Source of the DNA: Ypsolopha sequella | Taxonomy: Eukaryota; Arthropoda; Insecta; Lepidoptera; Ypsolophidae | DNA: 64,000 bases | Assembly: GCA_934047225.1 (NCBI GenBank) | Contig: OW204011.1 | Coordinates: 13,218,339 to 13,282,338, forward strand | Direction: 5' to 3' | Shown here: positions 36,101 to 48,100 of the stretch, piece by piece | How the letters are laid out: each line of letters begins with the position of its first letter | Position numbering within the stretch: the stretch's first letter is position 1 | The notes under the pieces: generated by a model | Seen by the model: the letters and a program-made list of their open reading frames with translations, nothing else | What the model was told of the DNA's origin: nothing | The model's database searches: none | Program-made: the position numbers and the translations under genes

Positions 36101-39100
36101 CATGCAGGCTGATGTAGATTGTTGAAACACTCTCAGAGCACGCTCTCTTACCCTGATGCACCGCAGGAGGCCACAGGTACAATGCTAGTTATGAAGTGAA
36201 CATGCAGGCTGATGTAGATTGTTGAAACACTCTCAGAGCACGCTCTCTTACCCTGATGCACCGCAGGAGGCCACAGGTACAATGCTAGTTATGAAGTGAA
36301 CATGCAGGCTGATGTAGATTGTTGAAACACTCTCAGAGCACGCTCTCTGACCTGATGCGCCGCAGGAGGCCACAGGTACAATGCTAGTTATGAAGTGAAC
36401 ATGCAGGCTGATGTAGATTGTTGAAACACTCTCAGAGCACGCTCTCTGACCCTGATGCGCCGCAGGAGGCCACAGGTACAATGCTAGTTATGAAGTGAAC
36501 ATGCAGGCTGATGTAGATTGTTGAAACACTCTCAGAGCACGCTCTCTGACCTGATGCGCCGCAGGAGGCCACAGGTACAATGCTAGTTATGAAGTGAACA
36601 TGCAGGCTGATGTAGATTGTTGAAACACTCTCAGAGCACGCTCTCTGACCCTGATGCGCCGCAGGAGGCCACAGGTACAATGCTAGTTATGAAGTGAACA
36701 TGCAGGCTGATGTAGATTGTTGAAACACTCTCAGAGCACGCTCTCTTACCCTGATGCACCGCAGGAGGCCACAGGTACAATGCTAGTTATGAAGTGAACA
36801 TGCAGGCTGATGTAGATTGTTGAAACACTCTCAGAGCACGCTCTCTTACCCTGATGCACCGCAGGAGGCCACAGGTACAATGCTAGTTATGAAGTGAACA
36901 TGCAGGCTGATGTAGATTGTTGAAACACTCTCAGAGCACGCTCTCTGACCCTGATGCGCCGCAGGAGGCCACAGGTACAATGCTAGTTATGAAGTGAACA
37001 TGCAGGCTGATGTAGATTGTTGAAACACTCTCAGAGCACGCTCTCTTACCCTGATGCGCCGCAGGAGGCCACAGGTACAATGCTAGTTATGAAGTGAACA
37101 TGCAGGCTGATGTAGATTGTTGAAACACTCTCAGAGCACGCTCTCTGACTTGATGCGCCGCAGGAGGCCACAGATACAATGCTAGTTATGAAGTGAACAT
37201 GCAGGCTGATGTAGATTGTTGAAACACTCTCAGAGCACGCTCTCTTACCCTGATGCACCGCAGGAGGCCACAGGTACAATGCTAGTTATGAAGTGAACAT
37301 GCAGGCTGATGTAGATTGTTGAAACACTCTCAGAGCACGCTCTCTTACCCTGATGCACCGCAGGAGGCCACAGTTATGGCTAGTTATGAAGTGAACATGT
37401 AGTCTCATGTACACTTTTACAGTCTCGTTTTACTTTTTCAAATTACAAATTACAAATTTACAAATTATGTTGTTTCACATTTATATTCTTTCAATGGTAT
37501 TTTTTATGTGTTTATACAGCGGTTTTTCTGAATCAAAAAGTGTTGCTACCAAATTGTACAAAACATAATTTGGCGTAATTTTTCAAGTTGACCATACCAC
37601 TGAATATACTTCTATTTTACGTCTACTATTGCAAATGCCAAATATTAATGTAGCTGGCATAACGATAGGCTACTGTTTGCATGTTTATTTAGTTTTGAAT
37701 TTTTTCAGCATATTTCTTACTAAACACTTTGAAAAAGTAAAACGAGACTGTAAAAGTGTACATGAGCCTGCGTGTTCACTTCATAGCTAGCATTGTACCT
37801 GTGGCCTCCTGCGGCGCTTTCCTTTTAAGCGCTTTAGTTTTTATTGTGGCCAAGCGTAAGTCTGCAGAGAATTTAAAAAAAATTGTTTGTCCTAGATATG
37901 CTCATTTGCTGATCGACAACCCATAGTGTGCTGTTTGGACAGTGTAGCCCCGTTGACCACCACCACAACTAGACCTGTCTTGACCACTCCTAAAAGGTAA
38001 TCCTTTATATTAATTAAGATGTAAGTTGAAGTGGCAGTGGACTGGCCATATTTGTCGCCGACGTGATAACCGTTGGGGGCGTAAGGCATTGGAATGGAGC
38101 CCACGTACAGCAAAGCGCAGCGTAGGCCGCCCTCGTGCTCGCTGGACTGACGATCTGAAGGACGTTGCGGGTGGCGGCTGGATGAAGATGACTGAGGACC
38201 GCCAAGAGTGGCGTAATATGGGGGAGGTCTATGTCCAGCAGTGGACGAATACGGGCTGATGGATGGAAATAATTATAGCGAAAGTTTCGGTCTTTGTTTA
38301 GAGCACAATAACCCATACCATAGACTAAGCATTTCTAAGTATAGACTAGCAGTTCCCATACATCAGGATCAGTTTGTACCTACAAAAAAGAGTGAAATTC
38401 TAACGAAATCTAGATGGCGTTGCTAAATCCTCTAACGAACACGATGCTAAAAATGACCGATTGGTGACGCTAGTGGCACAGCGATGTCATGTAACATAAA
38501 AATAATTCCCACTTCGATAATAGATGGCGCTGAAATATTCACTGTTATTGTTGCCAACTTAGCACCATCTAGTGTTTCTAACGGCCGAATACTGAAACGT
38601 CTCTCAAATATTTAACGACTGCTTAAATATTTAAGTAGTTCTTAAACCCAAATTTCGTATACTCAAACGTCTTTTCTAAGCATGTGTTAAATCTAAGAGG
38701 ACCTTAGAATAAGTAACGCTCAAACGCTACTAAGGGCCTGTTTCACCACTTCCAGATAAGTGATATCCAGAAGATAAGTTTAAAAATGGAACACATTTTG
38801 TATGCGTTGTATGTCACATATAACTATCAGGCACTTATCTGGAAGTGGTGAAACAGGCCCTAAGTACACAATTCGTATACTGGAACGCAGCTCAATCTTA
38901 CTTAGCTGTCAAATGAACTCTCAAACTTGTTTGAGTGCCCCAACATTTGAGAGTGGTCAAGAGGTCTCCCAAATAATCTAAACACTAAAAAGACCTACTG
39001 TGAGTCGTCGAAATGAAGTGAAATTAAATGCTTTCGAAAAATACGATGATGTGGAGTTTCGTGCGCGGTTCCTTGTATCAAAGGAAATTGTTTTGTATCT

Positions 39101-42100
39101 CGACTCTGTATTTGGTTACTTTGGTAATAGTATCAAACCTCTAACAAGAAGAAATAAAGCCATTCAACCAGTAGACCAAATACTCATAGCTCTACGGTTT
39201 TACGCGACAGGATCTTACCAACGAGTAATAGGCGATATATTTCGTTCACCGAATTGTGCACAAAGTCACAGCAAAAATAGCTGGTATGAAGTCGCTGTTC
39301 ATAAATATGCCAACAGCGCAGGAATTTGCTGATGTTGCAAATGATTTTTACAAATGATATGTTTTATTTTAAATATTAGAACATTGTGCATATGAATAGA
39401 ATAGTGTATTAATCAAAACTTTAATTATTCGATGCAATTTTAAAGGGAATTACGTAGTAGAGTAAATATTCTTTAATGAAGCAAGTTTGCGTAAATCGAG
39501 ACATAGATAATAATGCAATGGACTTGCCACGACTTAAATATTTGAGTGCTGCTTAGCTGATCATACGTACTTAACGATTGAGTAGTGATTGTGTATACCA
39601 CTTAAATTTGGGAGATGTTTAAATTTAAGAGCCCTTCAACTGATTGGTGTATTTGAGAGACGTTTCAGTATTCGGCCGTAAGCAAAGCTATTACAGCCAC
39701 ATGTATACTTGGTAACCATGAGAGTTTACTTGCAGCCAATTTAATAAATTATGCTTATTTGCAACACTTTGCGACACCTAGTGTTGTATGGGCGCGTCAA
39801 AAATTTGCTACGGCTTGATGTATAGGAGTTGTTGATCTATATGTAGGCACATTTTATTTATCTAATTACTATTGGCAGTTTATTCTTTATTCCATAGCGT
39901 ACACAGGAAAACAGTTTATATTAAACATATAATAAATTAGAAGGTATGTAACACAGGCGAGCTTATCTCTAAAGAGAGATTTCTTCCAGGGAACCTAAGC
40001 GGGAAAAGGACACTTTTAACCTAAACAATCAAACATTGCGTACTACAAAAGACATATCATAAATAAAAAATATAAAAAAATTTGGTTGTTTTTTAGTCTA
40101 TTATTATATATAAAATAGAAAAAAAAATGTGTTATAAAATAAACTTTTAATAAAAAAATAATAACCGACTCCAAATGTAACAGCACTCATCACTAAAAAG
40201 GTAAAAATAATTGTACCTCTATAATGTAATGACCGATGGTACTTCGGTCGTTTTTGGTTGTTTTTCGGTTGTTTCGACAACACTTTTGCCGACTTCTTTC
40301 TTCCTGAAACGTTAAGAATTGGTCCTACATTATTATGACGTAATTTGTGGATAATTTTATGCAGTTAATTTTTGTAGAACTAATTGTAATGGTATTTCTA
40401 AAAGTTTTCGTGATGAACAAAAACCTTGAAAAAGTGACATTTAACCCCCTTCCCCACCCCCAGCACAATCCTCCCCCTCAAGAATTTTTAGTATGTTCAT
40501 CAAGACATTTCAAGGAATTACTGTACTTAACAAATTTCAAAACTACACCATTTATTTGGGCTATTTGCCTCACTTTGAACTAATGTTCTTACCCTTGTTC
40601 AGAAATGAAGGAGTTATGGAGTAGTCAACAATGCCAAAAAAATATTACTGTCGAATGAGCGTTTTTCTCGTTGTTTTTTTTTCTTAGTTCTTGGTTGTCC
40701 TCCAGATGGCGCTGTCCATGTCACCATAGATAAAATATGTTTTGTAGCAATCAATGTGCTTGGTTTTCGTTTTATCTGAGTTTTTCGCTTAGAAGTATTC
40801 CTTATTCTAAGGTTTTTCGCTCAGAATAGAGGTTTTTCGTTAATTTTGTCTTTGATTCTGTTGCTAAAGAATATGAAAGTGCCATCTAGGAATCTTATTT
40901 AACACTAAATTTGACATAAGGAAAAACGCTCATTGAGAACCTCCTCCTTTTTTGAAATTTTTGAAGTTTGAAGTCGTCGTTTAGCAAGTCGTTCACTGTT
41001 GAGGCTGTCACACTGTGGAATTCACTTCCCTCGAACGTTCGGGATTGTCCATCGCTGAATATTTTCAAAAGACCGCTGAAGGAGGACCTTTTTTCATTGT
41101 CGTATCTTTCATAACTCATTTCTTAGGTATCCATATATATATTTATAATGTATTTATTAGTATATATATATCACTGTCATGAGTATCTTTCGTAATTCAT
41201 TAATTCATTTTATTTCTTAGGTATCTATATATTTATATATTTATACTGTATTTATTAGTATATTATGTTTATATTTATATAGGTATATTATACAGTAGGT
41301 GAATTTTACATTAATGGTACTTTATTATATCTAAATAAATAATTATTATTATATATTCTTTAATCTATGTACACGTATGTATTTCTACTTTTATATAAAT
41401 TATATTCTATTATCCCCAGAGGTAGACTGGGAGAAATCTCTTTACAGAGATAAGTTTGCCTTTGTACATGTAAATTTGTTTATCTAGTATGTTTGTAAAT
41501 GTCTATTTTCTGTGTACAAGAAAGAATAAGAATAAGTCGGTTTTAGAATAAACGATTTTTTTCGAGTTAGGGCGTATGACCACGCTAAATAAGCAACTCG
41601 ATGTGTGTCGGTACAAATATCAACGGAAACGACATTGAAATAATGTTCATTTCAGCGTGCCTTGAAAAGTGGCTGTTACGACAACCACTGCGTGTCCGGC
41701 TAGCGCAAAATAGGAGAAAATAATACTTTTCACATGGAAGCCATGAACAGAAATTTTTAGATCTAAAAATTTCCTATAATTCGCTTAAATAAAATCGCTT
41801 AAGGCGTTTGGAAGGAGTAAGAGAATTCTTGTGTTAATCATGTGAAACTTTCGATGACTTTCGATTTTTTTTGTCAAAACTTACGCTAGAAAAGCAGTTT
41901 ATGAAACTTGAAATTTTGGACTCTATAATGCCTATCACATATTTTTATGAAAGTTTTTGGACCACCCGTGTGGGAGGAGTAGGCCTTCAAAGACAGGTCC
42001 AAATTGCAGTTGCCTTAATAAATAAAGGAGGATTTATGATTTCAATTTAACTATTATTCCAGGCCAGCCTCGACAACGGAGTACATCCCTGAAGCCGGAG

Positions 42101-45100
42101 ATTACACTTTGATTAACAAGGGTGGTGAGGGAACTTGTCGACCCATAGAGTCCAACCTCACCTCGCATAAGACTGGCAGGAAGGCCTGGGATAGTAAGTT
42201 GTGGACTTCTCATGACGTCACGTCACAAAATAGACTACATTTTTTTTTTACTACTTTATTCATAGTTACATTTACTTACATTTTTGATAATTTAAAGCCA
42301 TCCGACTAAAACCACATGGTTTATGCGCGGTATGGCGAGATCGCAAACTTTATTCTAAACTAACTAAACTAATTCTAACTTATATTATGTTATATAACAT
42401 CACGCAGCCACAGGCTGCTGATGTTGAAGAAAATAAAGCTTTAGGGCACTTTTTCGCTTTTTATTATTATTTAAGTTTTTTAGTCTATCTAATGTATGGG
42501 TAGGTACTCGTATTTCATTTACAGAAGGCCAGTTTCATACATCGAGCAAAGACAGGCACAAGCACACATAAACGCGTACTTACGACAATCTCAGAACAGG
42601 GGATCTACCGTGTAATTCTGATTGTCATCAACATCAACTTGAGATTGAAATTTTTCGTGCGTGCGACGACGCCCGCCTAATATGCCATCTCTTTCGCACG
42701 CGTTGAATTTCGCATGCATTTGCTTGAGGTTGATACAAATCAGAATTACGCGGTAGACCCGCTGGTCTAGAAAATAACCACTTACAGAAGGTTCACTCCG
42801 CATAACTAGCGAAAACAGGCGCACGCACACATAGACGCGTACGTACGACGATCTCGCTCAGTAACTAGTTCCGCCTACGAGCTAGAGATCTGTGACATAC
42901 GGACAGGCAGACAGCAAAACGACAATAATAGAGCTCTGTTTTGCCCTTTGGCAACTTTAAAATAAACCAAGCAAGGTTGAGGGAACAAGCACTGAGGGAA
43001 AGACTGGATGCAGCGATCAAATGATTTGTAACTTCTAAAAACCCCGTATTAATTCCCCAGAGTGCCTGGAATACCAGGAGATGCTGGTGTACCCTTGCGG
43101 TGAGAGCGCTGCGCTCTCCTTCGCGAAGACCAGGCTTAACCAGTGTCATCACAAGACTGACGAGCTGATCATAGGCGGAGAAGACGCTGCCAAGTGGGAG
43201 TACCCACACATGGTGAGAAAACCGTTACGGCACTTGAGATTCCGGCGGAGGATAGAATAGAATAGAATAGAAAAAGTTTATTTGTCTAAAAAAAAGCCAT
43301 AACAGTAACACAACATAATTAAACACAAAAATGATATCAAATAACGTAAAAAGCGTTACTCTTTCGAAGTTTTTTTGGGTGTTATTTTTTTTATGTTTGC
43401 CGTTATAGGCCGTGGTGAAAATTTTAACTGGCTACCTATAACCGCTGAAGCTCCCTGTTACAGATGGACGGACAGACAGACAGAATGCTTCGGGTACGAA
43501 ACCCTAAAAAAAAACCAAGCAAACCAAGAACCCCGGCTTGGTGTCGGGTTATATATTATGTATAGTTATTGCTAAATTTTATTTGTACATGATTTCTCCA
43601 CTTACTGCTTCAAAACAACATTGTCAATTGTAATCTACATAAGGTTTATGCACAGACATTTAAAATGAGTTAATCTGTGAGTTTTTGTCCAATATATCAT
43701 TTATTCCACGAAAATAAAGTATGTACTGCGAAGTGCTATCTAATGGAGAGTAATGGGGACGAGGGACAAGGGACACTAAAATAGTTTTATTGCAACGTGC
43801 AGAGTGAGTGAGGAGCAGCGACATTACAATAGTTTTACCATGAAGTGCAGATGGCGCTGTTTTAGTATTCCATCTAGTGTTACAACAGTTTTTTTGCAAG
43901 TATCTTAGACCATATAGTACAGATGGCGCTATTCGGAAATCCTTTATGCCGGCTCACTGGCGAATGCGTACATATTCTTGTATTTGCAATAATTGCCCAA
44001 ATTTTGTATTCTTATTCACTTGTTTACAGAATACGAAAACTTCCTTTGCTTTTGCTTTGTGTTGAACGACCGTCCTCCCTCCTAATAGCACGCTTACTTA
44101 TTTTTCCGTTCTTCTACTGCAAGAAAAAAGCAGGGAACAGGGTCGGCAGCTGTAACTATGCGTTGTTGACTTGGAGAAGGCTTTCGATAGTGTGCCTCGT
44201 GAAGCCTTTTGGATGGTGCTGCAGAAACTAGGGTGCTCGGAGACTTGTGTAACAAGAACCAGTAGCCTAAGCATGAAAACATCACCGTATAGTTGCGTTT
44301 CAAACTAAATAAAAATCGTATGGAATCTGGGGAACCGCTCCAAGCGGACAGTAGCGGAACTAACAGCTACGTATGGCAACCTAAGTTTAGTTTCAAACGC
44401 AACTATACGGAGATGTTTTCATGCTTAGGCTACAGGATGTGTTCTAGCACCCATACTGTTCGCGTTATACTTTGCAGTAGTAGTCAATCGAGGAGGTCTT
44501 GCAAACCCAATTTTTTTTTTTTCACTTTTTTGCACCTCTTCCGAAGGTGTTCGCATCCGCTTTCGCACAGACTTGGTAGATGCTCTAAGGTACAAACGGT
44601 AGCTTTTTCTAAGGTGCTTTTTAGCAGAATTCTCGGATTGACTTCAGCAACCGATATCACACTTCCACCAAGCTTGCTGGAAGTTTGGTTTAAAGATCAT
44701 CCATCAGCCTAGTTCGTCCACTGTTGGAAATGCCACTCCCGGCGGTCATCCTGGAAGAATTGCCCATACTCACACACGCTGGGCAGGCGGGTTGGTGAGC
44801 GCGGTGCCGGAACCCTCGCACCAGTGACGCCGCTGCCCGTCATCCAGTCTGTTCCATATAAGGCCCGGCTAATAGGGATTCACGAATTGTAGTATCAGGA
44901 CAAACTCATGTGAGTTTATTGATAGTATTCACCATGTAATAAAATAGTGTAAAATTATAAATAAATAAATTAAAAAATATATATATACCGCCATCCATCG
45001 GTCAAAATCCATCGGACATGGTGGACTCTTACTCTCCCTCGAATAAATTCAAGGGGGTCTGCCAAATAAGATGGTGGTACCTCCACAGTCGAGCCCGGCA

Positions 45101-48100
45101 TCAGCTCTACCACCTGAAAGATCAGTGTCATAAAAACGGAAGCTGCGACCTTGAATATTCATAAATCTCAGGTTACCATTAACTTAAACCAGGGTTTCAT
45201 TGTATCTTAGTCATTGTAAATGGTTTAATAAATAGAACATAATATATACATATATATTTTTTGAACATTCTCTAAGTGGACGCATAGACAAAAAATGGGT
45301 ATTTTAGTTTTTGTTTAGCGAAACTCCGTCCGCCTTTTTTGCACGTTGATGACTTATATGAATACACCAAGTGCGGTGCCACCAATAAATGTTACTCATT
45401 CCAGGTCCTTCTGGGCTTTGGCGATACCCCAGACAATTGGGTCTGTGCTGGGACTCTCATCAGTGATAGATACATCCTGACTGCCGGACATTGCACTTAC
45501 AGCAGAGAGCAGTAAGTACTAATATGAGTACCTATACAAAATCGAATAAAATAATAATAGGAATTTAGAATATAAAAGTTGAATAGAAAGCGAAGCTGGA
45601 ACGCAATCTATTTTTTTTTCTGTTTCTTATCCATGGCTGCTATTTTAAGCGCCACTTTTGGCCAATGTTGTCAACTTAGTGCTTTCGGCACTAGATCTAG
45701 TGCATTTCTTGATGTTTTAGCGCTCAAAATTCTATAACAGTGCCTAGTGCCCTAACTAGCGCATTTTTAAAAGTCTGCAGTTTATCCCGCACGTTGGTAA
45801 AAACAAAACCAATCAATGGCGCGTTCTGAAACACAGTTAAACTTCAGAACCCTTCCTCTGAGGTATTATCGATAAAAAGATAATCTAGTGCAAAAAAAAA
45901 AGAGTGAGCTCTATTACGTTCCATTTCATACTTTTTTCCGCGGTTCGAAAGAGATGTACAAATTTAAACTCCAACAATCAACTCCTGGGCCCTCATCAAT
46001 TCCTGGTCCTTCAACTTCTCAAACAGCAACCGTAAATTCAGACCATGATTCCAACTCTGATTCTCAATAAAAACATCTTTTTAAAAAAACTTTGATTGAT
46101 TTTATTTATTTGGTGCTCTTTTATCAAAATTAGCACAACCCTCGTGCATTTTAGGGTTTGTTTAGCGCATTTCTTACAATAGCAGTTGGCAACACTGCTT
46201 TTGGCCAGTGTCAAGTTAGATTCTGACATGGTTAGTTATTCAGACTTTCAGAAGACGTTTGTTTATCACGCAGGTGAAAAAATAGAGTTATATTTTAATG
46301 TTATGTGATAGGATAATTTTTTCCAGGATACAGATAATTGTTTAGGATTAGATGTTAATAAACTAATGCAATGACATAACACACAATTGTCGCGTTTAAC
46401 ACTATGCCCTCAGCGATGAACTGTGCAGCGATGGATATGACATGTGATGTTTTTTTACCTGTCAAGATGACATATAACATACAAAGCCACAAACTTATCT
46501 GATCCAGTGGGCCAAACTTAAATGACTTCTATATTTACAGTGTGACAGTCTTCGCCACCGAAATAGATAAGTTTGTGGCTTGCATACGAATACAATGCAG
46601 AGAGCATCGGCAATTGTTTGTGATGCTCGATGCTTGTCAAAGTCATGCGAAATGATCGTTTATAAATAAATCTTTGCAACCCGTTGCACACTTCATTGCT
46701 GTGGGCGAATGGCAAGCTCTCTGCGCCTCCAAACTACAAGAGTAATGGAAGCCACGTTGGTTGACGGAAAAGTAGAACAGGGTCTAGATAAGGATTTTAG
46801 TGCATGGGGACATTTGTCTATCTTCCCTCTCTTTCGTACTGTCTAATGTAAAAAAAAAATACCTCATATCAGGTCCTCATGAGCAGTCAAGTAGTTTGGG
46901 TCGCATCGGCGTGCTTCCCACGCCTGTCTCCCAGACGAATATAGACAGATACGATCTCCATCTGCTACCATCTTGACACACCTGGAAAGAGTGTTCACCA
47001 GTTCACTTTGTTCCCTTACGACGGCTACCTTCAAATATAGTCACATCACATGGTGGAAAATATTCAAAACAAGTTTGTTCGCTGGCCGTATTTAAAAATA
47101 TACATTTCTGGCATATGCATTTTGACTATATAATCTAGGGTTTTGAAATTGGAAAACATGTTTGGATAAATTTTCCTCGATAGAAATAATTGTTGGAATG
47201 AGGTCTTCGAACACACTTTTTCTCCTCGTTTGACGAATAGGAACCATTATACAGAACTCAAACATATTTTATAAGGTGTGTTTCAACAATATTTAGAGAT
47301 TTGATATTTGAAATTTTGCTAGCTATTTTAGTTTTTTTAATAAAAATATAAAACCAACTTTTTTCCCTTTTGCCATAAATCCGCCCCTCTCGCACTGCGC
47401 GATATTTCGCTTGAAGTGACAGTGACAAAAATAAAATTCGCATAGCCTCTTAAATATAATTTGTTAGGTACCAATCACATTAGGTTAACCTGTAAGGATT
47501 GAGTAGTATAAATTTTAATAATAAACAGATAAATAAAAAAAAATAAAAAAAAAAACTTGCGACCAATAGGTATATCTCATTTGCAACTCTCCTATCCAAC
47601 ATTCTTCTAGTGCCAGCAACGTGACGTATGCCCGTATCGGAGCTCTGCGGAAGAACTCTGCACCAGAAAAAGACCAAGTTTATAAGATTAGCAGCATTGT
47701 GAAGCACCCAGAATACAAGCCACCTATCAAGTATCATGACATCGCGCTGCTGCAGACTGAGACACCGTGAGACACTTTCCTTTCACTTTCACTTATGTAT
47801 TAACATTATTCACTTTCACCCGTGTATAAATATTATAATTAACATGAAATTAACCTTGCAAAAAGCAAGATTATTGAATTATGTATTCTAAGTAAAAAAA
47901 TATTAATTAAATCGATCAATGTGGAACAATACCTATACAAATTATTTACGATCAGACTTTTATGTCGTGATGTAAATATGGGCCATTAAAATATGTCAAA
48001 TTTCACTTACAAAACGTTGCACTACATCTCTGTACTTCCAGTGGCGTATTTTAAAATTTAGTGACCTGGGCCCGTGAGGTTTGCCGCCCCATAAAATTAC

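Larger units (their letters stand above)
38582..39678 (+). mobile_element. PIF/Harbinger element, 1.1 kb, deleted
   Basis: The perfect terminal inverted repeat begins CGGCCGAATACTGAAACG, and the element is flanked by TAA target duplications (38579-38581 and 39679-39681), diagnostic of PIF/Harbinger. It carries an N-terminal transposase remnant (39000-39356) and has a Harbinger MITE inserted at 38734-38860. It lies in intron 3 of the protease. Confidence 0.88.

Noticed and set aside
33492..36182. 896-codon antisense open frame of 33-residue repeats
   Set aside because: It arises because the 99-bp unit is a multiple of three and its antisense strand lacks stops. The units derive from a sense coding exon plus intron, and the frame breaks exactly where 100-bp units begin. 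No signal peptide, promoter or splice support was seen.
27048..42193. A shorter protease model joining exon 1 directly to 42068
   Set aside because: It is in frame and gives 348 residues, but it leaves out exons 2 and 3, which encode a perfect six-cysteine clip with good splice sites and matching phases. With them the acceptor is 42061-42062 instead.
42865..43209. 114-codon antisense frame
   Set aside because: It overlaps protease exon 5 on the opposite strand; the sense exon is fully supported by phase and motifs.
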